Assembly: GCA_025361125.1 (NCBI GenBank)
Contig: JANYBM010000022.1
Coordinates: 18,673 to 82,672, forward strand
Length of the DNA stretch: 64,000 nt
Direction: 5' to 3'
From: Holophagaceae bacterium
GTDB lineage: Bacteria > Acidobacteriota > Holophagae > Holophagales > Holophagaceae
A program made the translations under genes and the position numbers. How positions within the stretch are numbered: the first letter of the stretch is position 1; each line of letters starts with the position of its first letter. The notes under the pieces are model-generated. The model worked only from the letters and a program-made list of their open reading frames with translations, was not told where the DNA came from and ran no database searches. This document shows, piece by piece, positions 44,680 to 52,401 of the stretch.

Positions 44680-45621
44680 ATGCCCAAAACCCTTGAAGGC
44701 CAGCTGGTCGTCGCCATTTCCTCTCGTGCGCTCTTCAACTTTGAAGAAGAGAACAAGGTCTTCGAGGATTCTGATGACAGGGCCTACATGAAACTTCAGT
44801 TGGATCGGCTGGAGATGCCGGCCCGGCCCGGCGTCGCTTTTCCTTTGGTGAAAAAACTATTATCCTTCAACACCCAGCGGGAAAAGCTCGTGGAAGTGGT
44901 GATCCTTTCGCGCAACGATCCAGTGAGTGGTCTGCGGGTGTTTCGCAGCGCCCAGGCCTCAGGGTTGCCACTGGAGCGCGGCGTCTTCACCCGAGGGCGG
45001 AGTCCTTTTCAGTACCTGAAACCCCTCGGCGCCAGCCTTTTTCTTTCAGCGCTTGAAGCCGATGTGCGCTCGGCTCTGAACGCAGGCTTTCCGGCGGCTC
45101 GCGTTTATGCTAACAGCGCCGTGACCGCTGAAAAACATCCTACTGAAGTGCGCATCGCATTCGATGGAGATGCGGTTCTCTTTAGCGATGAGGCAGAGCA
45201 GGTATATCAATCGGAGGGCATGGATGCCTTCCAGCGCCATGAGACGGAACACATGGGGGACCCCCTTCCCCCCGGCCCCTTCAAGCCTCTGCTGGAGGCC
45301 TTGCAGCGGCTCCAATCCGCCGCCGATGTGGATGGGGACAGCCAAGGTGTCTCACCTATGCGGATCCGCACTGCGCTGGTGACCGCGCGAAGCGCCCCAG
45401 CCCACGAGCGCGCCATCCGCACGCTCATGCAGTGGAACATCAACCTTGACGAAGCCATGTTCCTGGGTGGTTTGGAAAAGGCGGATTTCCTGCGCGAATT
45501 CGAGCCGGATTTCTTCTTCGATGACCAGACCCGCTATTGCGACACCGCCTCCCAAGTAGGCCCCACCGGCCATGTGGTAAGCGGCGTGGTGAATGAAAAC
45601 CACAAAGAGAAAAACGAATAA
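44680..45621 (+). CDS. Cytosolic 5'-nucleotidase (NT5C1-like, PF06189 type)
   Basis: 313 residues. It resembles the bacterial members of the cytosolic 5'-nucleotidase I family: an N-terminal VVAISSRALFNFEEENKVF, VVILSRNDPVSGLRVF, and IAFDGDAVLFSDEAEQVY holding HAD-type aspartates, then a C-terminal MFLGGLEKADFLREFEPDFFFDDQ. Predicted to dephosphorylate AMP or other nucleoside monophosphates in the cytosol. GAAGGA lies upstream of ATG 44680; an earlier in-frame start overlaps the divergent desulfurase gene. Confidence 0.82.
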   Translation: MPKTLEGQLVVAISSRALFNFEEENKVFEDSDDRAYMKLQLDRLEMPARPGVAFPLVKKLLSFNTQREKLVEVVILSRNDPVSGLRVFRSAQASGLPLERGVFTRGRSPFQYLKPLGASLFLSALEADVRSALNAGFPAARVYANSAVTAEKHPTEVRIAFDGDAVLFSDEAEQVYQSEGMDAFQRHETEHMGDPLPPGPFKPLLEALQRLQSAADVDGDSQGVSPMRIRTALVTARSAPAHERAIRTLMQWNINLDEAMFLGGLEKADFLREFEPDFFFDDQTRYCDTASQVGPTGHVVSGVVNENHKEKNE

Positions 45622-45677
45622 AAAGGCTGACCCCAAGCCACCAAAACACAAAGACAAGAACAAATTTGTGTGCAAGC

Positions 45678-45698
45678 TCGGGACTCGGGACTTGGGAG
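45678..45698. repeat. Heptamer tandem repeat TCGGGAC (3 units, last degenerate)
   Basis: TCGGGAC TCGGGAC TTGGGAG, between the convergent 5'-nucleotidase and kinase genes, 57 bases after the stop of the former. Preceded by an A-rich tract with CACAAAGACAAGAAC. Confidence 0.7.
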
Positions 45699-45710
45699 TC
45701 GGCCCAACAC

Positions 45711-48233
45711 TCACTTGAAGGCTGGATCCTTCGTCGCAACGATCTTTTTCCCGGGGTGCAACCGGTCGGCTTCGTCGAGCAGTTCCTTCGCGGCTTGTTT
45801 ATCGCCGATCTGCGCCAGGGTCCGAGCCATGTGATAGAGGTTCACCGAAACCCTGCGTCGTTCCGCTGGCGAAATAGAATCCCCTGGGGTCTGCAGTTTT
45901 TTTAGGTAACCGATGAATTCACTCTTGGCCCCCGCTTTGTCGCCAGCCAGATCCTTATTCAGGCCCCGCAATAGGCAAGAGATCACATGCTCTGGAGGCC
46001 AGGCGCCTTTGAGTTCGGTGGTGAAACGCTGAAAAGCCCCTCGGTCGCCAAGATCGTGGGAGACCAGGGCCAGGGTCACCTTCAACAGATTGGAGCTAGG
46101 CACTTGCCCAAGGCCTCTTTCCAGCTTGACCTTGGCTTCCTTTGTGCGGCCCAACCAGAGCAGGGAGACACCACTGGTTAGGTAGGTGTACTCGGCTGAT
46201 GGCTGCAAGGCGGTGGCTGCGTTGGCCTCGCGGATCGATCCGTCAAGATCTCCATCGTTCTGCATGAGCACCGCGCGGCGGAAGAATGGGATCCAGTAAT
46301 CGGGTGCGAGTTCGATGGAGCGTCGGTAGTGGCGGAGTGCGATGGCATGGTCCTCGGCCCCTGCACTGTAGGCGTAGGCATCCCCCAAGGCTGAGTAGGC
46401 CTGATAGTCTGCGGGATCCAGGGTCACCGCATGGGAAGCCGCCTCTTTTGCTTCAGTGTGGTGGCCCTGGAAATTGAGGACTCTGGCCAGTTCCCGATGA
46501 GCGGACGAGAGATTGGGGTCCAGGAGGATGGCTTGCCGGGCTTCTTTTTCGGCCTCTGAGAAGTGGGCCTGGGATTCGGTTTCTTTACCCAGGTGCCCCT
46601 CCGAAGCGGCTATACCATGCAGTGCGAGGGCCAGACCGGCATGAACCGGAGCGTAGTCCGGCTCCTGCTTGGCCGCTTCTTGAAAGAGTGTGCGGGCGGC
46701 CTCAAAAGAATCCCTGTTCCCCTTCGCGGCCAGATCTGACCCCCGGGCATAGAGCTCCCGCGTATGCGGGAATTTGGCACGGGAGCGGGCGTTCAGTGCA
46801 TCGTCAGCGGGCCGCAGCCCCAGCATTCCTGGCAGGTGATCCTGCAGATCATCCTCCAGCTTGAGCAAGCCGGCCAGGGTGCCTTCCGTCATATATTGAT
46901 CCTTGATCTGGCCCCTGGCTCCATCCATCAACCTGACACTTACGCGAATCTGGGCACCCACGAGTTGATACTTGCCCAACACCAGGACATCGCTCTTCAA
47001 TTCCTTCAATAGTTTTTGAATATTCCTCGGCGACTGACCCGGTTGATCGCCCATTCGCGCCATCACGTCCGCAACCCAAAGACGGTCCAACACCACCAGA
47101 TCGCCACGTCGCAATAGACCTGTGGCCATGGCATCCACAAGACTCGTGCCCAGCCAAGTATGGTCAGCGTTCACGCCAATGGATTCCAGGGGTAGCACTG
47201 CAACAACCGTCCGATCCGAATGCGGGTCAGATCGGTTACCTAAGTTGAACCGCCATAAAATCCACCCTCCCGCCACAAGCAGAATGAATAAACCTGCCGC
47301 CAGGATCGTTCCGCTGAAGGGCTTACGAACTATAGGGGCAAGCGCTCTCACGGATGACTGGCGAATGGTCAGGGCATCCGGCAAGACGATTGCACCGGGA
47401 CCCTGACCCGAGAATCCGCCCAGCATCGCGCCAAAAGCCCGCAAACTCGGAAAGCGATGGATGGGATTTTTTTCCAACATTCGATCCAACGCTGATGCCA
47501 GCTCGGGGGTCAGGTCCGGCCGCAGGTTGGCCAGAGGTTCCAACTCATCCTTCAGAATGGAGTGAAGGGTTTCTACGATGCCCTCTCTTCGAAACGGATG
47601 CTCTCCCGTGGCCAATTCGCGCAGCACGATCCCCAAACTGAACTGGTCCGAAGCGGGCCCGATATCATCCCCTTGGACCTGTTCCGGACTCATGTACATA
47701 GGCGTGCCCACCGAGAAACCTGGGATGGTTCCGCCCATGTGGGTCATTTCGGACCCCTCTGCCGCAATCGGCTGGGTGCGCTTGGCAACACCGAAATCCA
47801 GGACTTCGAGCCTGCCTTCAGGCGTCAGCACCAGGTTCGCGGGTTTGATGTCCCGATGCACGATGCCCTTCTGGTGAGCGTGATCCAGCGCCTCGGCCGC
47901 CTGCACCGCCAGTTTCCGCAGATCGGCCTCATCCCAAGCACGGCCGAGCTGCTCGATCAAGGTGCGGCCTTCCACGAACTCCATGGCGATATAGGGCGAA
48001 CCATCAACCTCACCGGCATCGAATATGACGGCGATGTTGGGATGGGTCAGCTGTGAGGCTGTCTTGGCTTCTGCGATCAGGGCTTTGCGGTTGACCTCAT
48101 CCAGTGCCTTCAAGACTTTCAGCGCCACAACCCGCTCTAAGCGCAGATCCAGGGCCTTCCAGACCTGGCCCATGCCCCCTTCGCCCAGAAGTTCCATGAG
48201 TCGGTAAGAGCCAAAAACGGTGCCGGGCTCCAC
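45711..48233 (-). CDS. Ser/Thr kinase with TolB-N-like and TPR domains
   Basis: 840 residues. Kinase domain 1-265: GEGGMGQVWKA, KVVALKVLKA-type lysine (VVALKVL), HRDIKPANL, DFGVAKR and GTPMYMSPEQ. A membrane helix lies at about 310-330 (ILAAGLFILLVAGGWILW). Outside the membrane comes a TolB-N/FlgO-like domain (VAVLPLESIGVNADHTWLG, VLVLGKYQLVGAQIRVSVRL), then about six TPR units from residue 490 to the end (for example DYQAYSALGDAYAYSAGAEDH, split by its motif). The order is the one found in many Acidobacteriota kinases. GTG start at 48233 lies three bases after the mqnC stop, so it is probably in the mqnC operon. Target unknown. Confidence 0.9.
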   Translation of the reverse strand: MEPGTVFGSYRLMELLGEGGMGQVWKALDLRLERVVALKVLKALDEVNRKALIAEAKTASQLTHPNIAVIFDAGEVDGSPYIAMEFVEGRTLIEQLGRAWDEADLRKLAVQAAEALDHAHQKGIVHRDIKPANLVLTPEGRLEVLDFGVAKRTQPIAAEGSEMTHMGGTIPGFSVGTPMYMSPEQVQGDDIGPASDQFSLGIVLRELATGEHPFRREGIVETLHSILKDELEPLANLRPDLTPELASALDRMLEKNPIHRFPSLRAFGAMLGGFSGQGPGAIVLPDALTIRQSSVRALAPIVRKPFSGTILAAGLFILLVAGGWILWRFNLGNRSDPHSDRTVVAVLPLESIGVNADHTWLGTSLVDAMATGLLRRGDLVVLDRLWVADVMARMGDQPGQSPRNIQKLLKELKSDVLVLGKYQLVGAQIRVSVRLMDGARGQIKDQYMTEGTLAGLLKLEDDLQDHLPGMLGLRPADDALNARSRAKFPHTRELYARGSDLAAKGNRDSFEAARTLFQEAAKQEPDYAPVHAGLALALHGIAASEGHLGKETESQAHFSEAEKEARQAILLDPNLSSAHRELARVLNFQGHHTEAKEAASHAVTLDPADYQAYSALGDAYAYSAGAEDHAIALRHYRRSIELAPDYWIPFFRRAVLMQNDGDLDGSIREANAATALQPSAEYTYLTSGVSLLWLGRTKEAKVKLERGLGQVPSSNLLKVTLALVSHDLGDRGAFQRFTTELKGAWPPEHVISCLLRGLNKDLAGDKAGAKSEFIGYLKKLQTPGDSISPAERRRVSVNLYHMARTLAQIGDKQAAKELLDEADRLHPGKKIVATKDPAFK

Positions 48234-48236
48234 GAG

Positions 48237-49370
48237 CTAGCCCCCTGCGGGTGATGGATTCACAATCCCGTAGATGTTGTCACGCTGCCAGGGCTCGAAC
48301 CCCGCGTCGCGGATGAGGCGGACCATTTCGTCTTTGTTGACGTTGTAGCAGGTGCCCGCGGCGCTCACCACGTTTTCTTCGAGCATCAGCGAGCCCATAT
48401 CATCACAACCGTAATGAAGCGCCACCTGACCGGTCTTCTTGCCCATGGTGACCCAACTGGATTGGATGTGCGGCACGTTGTCCAGGTAGATGCGGGCCAC
48501 GGCAATGGTGCGCAGATACTCGGTGTCCGTGGGCTTTTCGAGCTTGCCTTCCCACACCGTGTGGCCGCTTTGGAAGGGCCAGGCCACAAAGGCCGTATAG
48601 CCGCCGCCATTGTGCCGATTCACCGCGCGGTGTTGCTGCTCACGAATGACGCGGAAATGTTCGATGCGCTCCGCAAAGGTTTCGGTGATGCCGTACATCA
48701 TGGTGGCGGTGGTTTTCAGGCCTACCTCGTGAGCAGCCTCCATCACTTCCAGCCACTTTTCAGGGCCACCTTTCAGAGGTGCGATCTTGGCGCGGATACG
48801 CGTCACCAGGATTTCGGCACCACCTCCGGGAATCGACCCCAGGCCTGCTTCCTTGAGATCTTCGAGGGTCTTTCGAAGCGACTGGCCACTCAGTTTCGCC
48901 ATCATCTGAAGCTCGATGGGTGAAAACCCATGCACCCAGATACCCAGGTCATGGCTCAAATAACGCACCAGATCCAGGTAGTACTCCCAAGGCAGGTCGG
49001 GGTTCACACCGCCCTGAAGCAGGAAACCCGTCCCGCCCAAGGCCTTCGTCTCCTCGGCTTTCTGGCGGAGTTGTTCCTTGGTCAATACATAACCTCGAGG
49101 GTCGCCGGGCTTGTGATAAAAGGCGCAGAAGGTGCAATAGACGTTGCATACATCGGTGTAATTGACATTGCGATCAATGATGTAGCTGACTTTGCTCGGA
49201 TCACTCTGGCGGTTTCGCGCGGTGGTGGCGGCCACACTGAGATCAGCTAGTGTTGCGTGTTCCAAGAGATGAAGAGCCTCGCCTTCGTTCAGGCGAATTC
49301 CCTGCTCCACCTTGTTCAAACTGGTTTCAGTGATGTCCAACGCGGCTGAGACCACAGGCACAGTCATCAT
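48237..49370 (-). CDS. mqnC: Cyclic dehypoxanthine futalosine synthase
   Basis: 377 residues. A radical SAM enzyme of the futalosine route to menaquinone, cyclising dehypoxanthinyl futalosine. The iron-sulfur motif is CNVYCTFCAFY (CxxxCxxC). Other MqnC/CofH-type segments: RNVNYTDVCN, GGTGFLLQGGVNPDLPWEYY, GGGAEILVTRIR, TATMMYGITET and YGCDDMGSLMLEENVVSAAG. It shows that the organism uses the alternative menaquinone pathway. Start: ATG 49370 (or 49367) within TGATGATG; the first ATG overlaps by one base the stop codon of a 54-codon gene upstream, so translation is likely coupled. The kinase gene follows three bases downstream. Confidence 0.93.
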   Translation of the reverse strand: MMTVPVVSAALDITETSLNKVEQGIRLNEGEALHLLEHATLADLSVAATTARNRQSDPSKVSYIIDRNVNYTDVCNVYCTFCAFYHKPGDPRGYVLTKEQLRQKAEETKALGGTGFLLQGGVNPDLPWEYYLDLVRYLSHDLGIWVHGFSPIELQMMAKLSGQSLRKTLEDLKEAGLGSIPGGGAEILVTRIRAKIAPLKGGPEKWLEVMEAAHEVGLKTTATMMYGITETFAERIEHFRVIREQQHRAVNRHNGGGYTAFVAWPFQSGHTVWEGKLEKPTDTEYLRTIAVARIYLDNVPHIQSSWVTMGKKTGQVALHYGCDDMGSLMLEENVVSAAGTCYNVNKDEMVRLIRDAGFEPWQRDNIYGIVNPSPAGG

Positions 49371-49534
49371 CAAACCTTATAGCCCATGAGCCTCAGGCAG
49401 CGGCGGCAGATGGAGGCTTCGCTCTCGATACCATGGTTGAAGTGGTCCATGGTGTATTTGGACCTGCACTTTTCACAGACCTGGGTCGGCTCCGTGGTGT
49501 CCTTGGGGGCATAGAGATGGGTTGGATCAGGCAT
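49370..49534 (-). CDS. 54-residue double-CxxC zinc-ribbon protein
   Basis: A small gene starting MPDPTHLYAPKDTTEPTQ and ending LRLMGYKV. It carries two cysteine pairs, CEKC (residues 20-23) and CRRC (43-46), 19 residues apart, a probable zinc ribbon. GGAG lies seven bases before the ATG and the stop codon overlaps the first ATG of mqnC (TGATG), so it looks like a genuine translated gene of the mqnC operon. I do not recognise the family. It is too short to be caught by common length cut-offs. Confidence 0.7.
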   Translation of the reverse strand: MPDPTHLYAPKDTTEPTQVCEKCRSKYTMDHFNHGIESEASICRRCLRLMGYKV

Positions 49535-49602
49535 CTAGGCACTCCGTTGAGCTTCCAGTTTAGCCGCTCAGTGGTTCCGCGGAAGAATCGGTGTGCGGTG
49601 TC

Positions 49603-49944
49603 TTAGTTTTCTGTTGATTCGACTGCTTCTTCAGGGATTCCAGGCTTGCCAACGTGTACCACGGTTACTTTTTTGTCGTGGCGCTTATGGGCTTGGGCCT
49701 CCAGTTTGTCCATGGCTTGCGAAAGGCTTTTGTACATATCGGGGGATTCACTGGAAGCTACGAAGGTGTCGTGACGGGTCTTGAGGGCCAACTCTACGGA
49801 ATGACGGTGGTTGTCCACGGAAAAGATGACGTGGACATCAATGACGTCGTCCAGAAAAGTAGTCATCTTGTCGAGGCGTTCTTTGGACGCAATCCGAAGG
49901 GCTTCGGAGACTTCAACATGGCGACCGGTGAAATTAATCTTCAT
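49603..49944 (-). CDS. hpf: Ribosome hibernation promoting factor, short form
   Basis: 113 residues. It begins MKINFTGRHVEVSEALRI, the standard HPF/RaiA N-terminus, with VHVIFSVDNHRHSVELAL and DMYKSLSQAMDKLEAQ following. There is no long-form C-terminal dimerisation domain. It binds the 30S decoding centre to form inactive 100S ribosomes in starvation. A strong AAGGAGG precedes the ATG; an extended start at 49995 is not needed. It follows rpoN by 111 bases, the usual gene order. Confidence 0.93.
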   Translation of the reverse strand: MKINFTGRHVEVSEALRIASKERLDKMTTFLDDVIDVHVIFSVDNHRHSVELALKTRHDTFVASSESPDMYKSLSQAMDKLEAQAHKRHDKKVTVVHVGKPGIPEEAVESTEN

Positions 49945-50055
49945 CGTTCCCTCCTTGGGTGGGCTGGTGCCCGGAAAAGCAACTGGGACGCGCATCCAGA
50001 CGGCGGGACGTTCCCGTCATCTGGTAAAAATTTAGAGCGTGCTGAATCAATTCAT

Positions 50056-51645
50056 CTACCTTTGGCGCCTTCGTGAGGCGGGTGGGATTTTGAGTTCTTC
50101 ACGGTATTTGTTCACGGTCCTGCGCGCCACTTGGATGCCATCTTGTGCCAGCAATTTCGCCAGAGTTTCATCAGACAGCGGTTTAGAGGTTTCTTCCGCC
50201 TGCACCAAGGCTTTGATTCGGTGCTTCACGACCGTGGCACTGATATCCGTCCCGGTATCAGAGCCAAGGGAGGCGCTAAAGAAATAATTCATGTCGAACA
50301 GGCCTTGGGGGGTGTGGATGGTCTTGGCCTTCACAACCCTGGAGATGGTGCTTTCGTGGAATCCCGTGGCTTCTGCCACGTCCCGCAGCACCATGGGCCG
50401 AAGGCCTTCCACACCCTTTTCCATGAAATCCTTCTGTAATTCCACCATGGTCAAGGAGACCCGCAACACGGTCCGGTTGCGATCCTCGACGCCACGGATG
50501 AAGTCGCGGGCGGAGCGGTAGCGTTCGCGGATGAAATCTTTGTCACCCTTAACGTCTGAAGAAGCCAGAAAATTACGGTACTCACCACTGACCCGCAAGC
50601 GCGGCAGGCCTTCATCATTCAAGTAAACTTTCCAACCGCCATCGTCACCCTTGAGGACCACAATATCGGGTTTCACCACCCGGTCCCCCTCGGGGTCGAA
50701 AGCCCGGCCGGGCGCCGGATGCAGGTGGCGCAGCACGGTCAGAGCCTCAGCCAGCTCCGTGTCATCGCACTGCAGCACCTTCTTGAGCTTGGTGTGATCC
50801 TTCTGCCCCAGCAAATCCGTATGGTTTCGGATGATGCGAACCGCCAGATCATCAGGTTCAGCCCCCGCATGGCTCAGTTGAAGCATCAGGGATTGCTGAA
50901 CGTTGAAACAGCCCACGCCACTGGGATCGAATTCCTGGAGGATTTCCAGCAGGCCATAGAGGTGCTCCTCCGTGATCCCCAACTCAGCCGCGAGGGCTTC
51001 GGGGGTGGCTTCGCCGGGTTCATCAGGATCCATCCGCAGGAATCCTTTGGCATCCAGGAAATTCTCGATGATCCGTTCCAACTGAAGAATGCGCGGGTCT
51101 TCTTCATCCAGGGTTTCATGCAATTGCGAGACGAGATGCTCTTGCAGGGTTTCATTGGACGTTAGCCGGTCTTCCCATGAGGTGCGTTCATCGTCCGGCA
51201 GGCTGCTGGTCCTGGGCAAGTCCGTGTCCCAGCTGTTCTCCGCAGCCATATCCACTTCCTGGACCTGGGCGACACCCTCTTCAGTGAAGGCCTCAAGATT
51301 CGTTTCTGGATTCATCTCGGAGGCAGCATCGAGCAGATCGCTCATGGGTCCGAGATCCACAGTGTCCGTTCCTTCCGGAACCTCAGCTCCCTCCTGGGCC
51401 ACGGCGTCCTGGGCATCTTGGCTCACATCGGAATCATGCCCTTCTTCCAGGGCCTCCAGGGTGGGGATCTCATCACCTTCTTCAGCTAATTCCAGCAGGG
51501 GGTTTTCCTCCAACTCCCGCTCCACGGTCTGGCTCAACTCCTGAAGATTCATTTGCCAGAGCTTCAGTTTGAGCTGCATGGACGGGGTCAGAGCCAAGGT
51601 TTGGCTTTGAGAGAGACGCTGGGTGAGGTAGGGGCCTTGGGCCAT
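50056..51645 (-). CDS. rpoN: RNA polymerase sigma-54 factor
   Basis: 529 residues. Region I starts MAQGPYLTQRLSQSQTLALTPSMQLKLKLWQMNLQELSQ (in pieces), rich in Gln and Leu; region II is acidic (about 75-180, many Asp and Glu); the core-binding and DNA-binding region III follows, with FHESTISRVVKAKTIHTPQG (helix-turn-helix) and the RpoN box ARRTVNKYREELKIPPA at the C-terminus. The start at 51645 lies 13 bases after the lptB stop; an upstream in-frame start at 51681 would overlap lptB. No enhancer-binding protein is in the window. Confidence 0.96.
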   Translation of the reverse strand: MAQGPYLTQRLSQSQTLALTPSMQLKLKLWQMNLQELSQTVERELEENPLLELAEEGDEIPTLEALEEGHDSDVSQDAQDAVAQEGAEVPEGTDTVDLGPMSDLLDAASEMNPETNLEAFTEEGVAQVQEVDMAAENSWDTDLPRTSSLPDDERTSWEDRLTSNETLQEHLVSQLHETLDEEDPRILQLERIIENFLDAKGFLRMDPDEPGEATPEALAAELGITEEHLYGLLEILQEFDPSGVGCFNVQQSLMLQLSHAGAEPDDLAVRIIRNHTDLLGQKDHTKLKKVLQCDDTELAEALTVLRHLHPAPGRAFDPEGDRVVKPDIVVLKGDDGGWKVYLNDEGLPRLRVSGEYRNFLASSDVKGDKDFIRERYRSARDFIRGVEDRNRTVLRVSLTMVELQKDFMEKGVEGLRPMVLRDVAEATGFHESTISRVVKAKTIHTPQGLFDMNYFFSASLGSDTGTDISATVVKHRIKALVQAEETSKPLSDETLAKLLAQDGIQVARRTVNKYREELKIPPASRRRQR

Positions 51646-51658
51646 ATGGTTTTGTATC

Positions 51659-52390
51659 CTAATCCAACTTAAACCGTTCACCGAGGTAGACCCGTCGAAT
51701 ATCTGGATCTTCGGCGATCTCTTGAGGCAGCCCTTGTTTCATGATCATCCCATCGGCCAAGATATAAGCCCGGTCGGAGATGTGCAAGGTCTCCCGGACA
51801 TTGTGATCCGTGATCAGTACGCCGATACCACGTGCTTTCAAATCATGAATTAGCGCTTGAATCTCCATGACTGATTTGGGATCAACGCCAGCAAATGGCT
51901 CATCCAACAGCATTATTTTGGGTGCCGTGACCAAGGCTCGAGCCAGTTCACAGCGGCGGCGTTCTCCGCCGGAAAGGCTCATGCCTAAGGTGTTACTTAC
52001 CTTTCCCAGGTGGAAATCTGCCAGCAATCGCTCACATCGAGCAATTTGCTCTTCCCGGGGGATGGGTTGCAATTCCCCGATAGCCATGAGGTTTTCCCAT
52101 ACGGTCAGGGCGCGGAAGACACTGGCCTCCTGGGGCAGGTAGCCGATGCCCAGGCGGGCCCGCCGGTGCATGGGTAGTTGGGTGATGTCCTTGCCTTGCC
52201 AGAATATCTGGCCCTGATCCGGAGCCTCCACGCCAACGACCATATAAAACGTGGTGGTCTTGCCCGCGCCATTGGGACCAAGCAAGCCAACGACTTCGCC
52301 TGGGGCCACTGCCAAACTCACGTCCCGGACCACAAGGCGGTCCCCAAAGGTTTTTTTTAGGTTTTTTGCCTCCAGGCAAATTTCGGTCAT
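51659..52390 (-). CDS. lptB: LPS export ABC transporter ATP-binding protein
   Basis: 243 residues. ATPase of the LptBFG complex that extracts LPS from the inner membrane. Walker [15 protein letters not shown]-loop [10 protein letters not shown], signature [15 protein letters not shown], Walker [14 protein letters not shown], and the switch [10 protein letters not shown], which is characteristic of LptB. The ATG at 52390 lies 11 bases after the stop of the LptC-like gene. No lptF/G genes are in the window. Confidence 0.95.
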   Translation of the reverse strand: MTEICLEAKNLKKTFGDRLVVRDVSLAVAPGEVVGLLGPNGAGKTTTFYMVVGVEAPDQGQIFWQGKDITQLPMHRRARLGIGYLPQEASVFRALTVWENLMAIGELQPIPREEQIARCERLLADFHLGKVSNTLGMSLSGGERRRCELARALVTAPKIMLLDEPFAGVDPKSVMEIQALIHDLKARGIGVLITDHNVRETLHISDRAYILADGMIMKQGLPQEIAEDPDIRRVYLGERFKLD

Positions 52391-52401
52391 GGCTCAAGGT
52401 C

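Noticed and set aside
49945..50055. Search for sigma-54 (GG-N10-GC type) promoters because rpoN is present
   Set aside because: No TGGCAC-N5-TTGC match was found here or upstream of other genes by eye.
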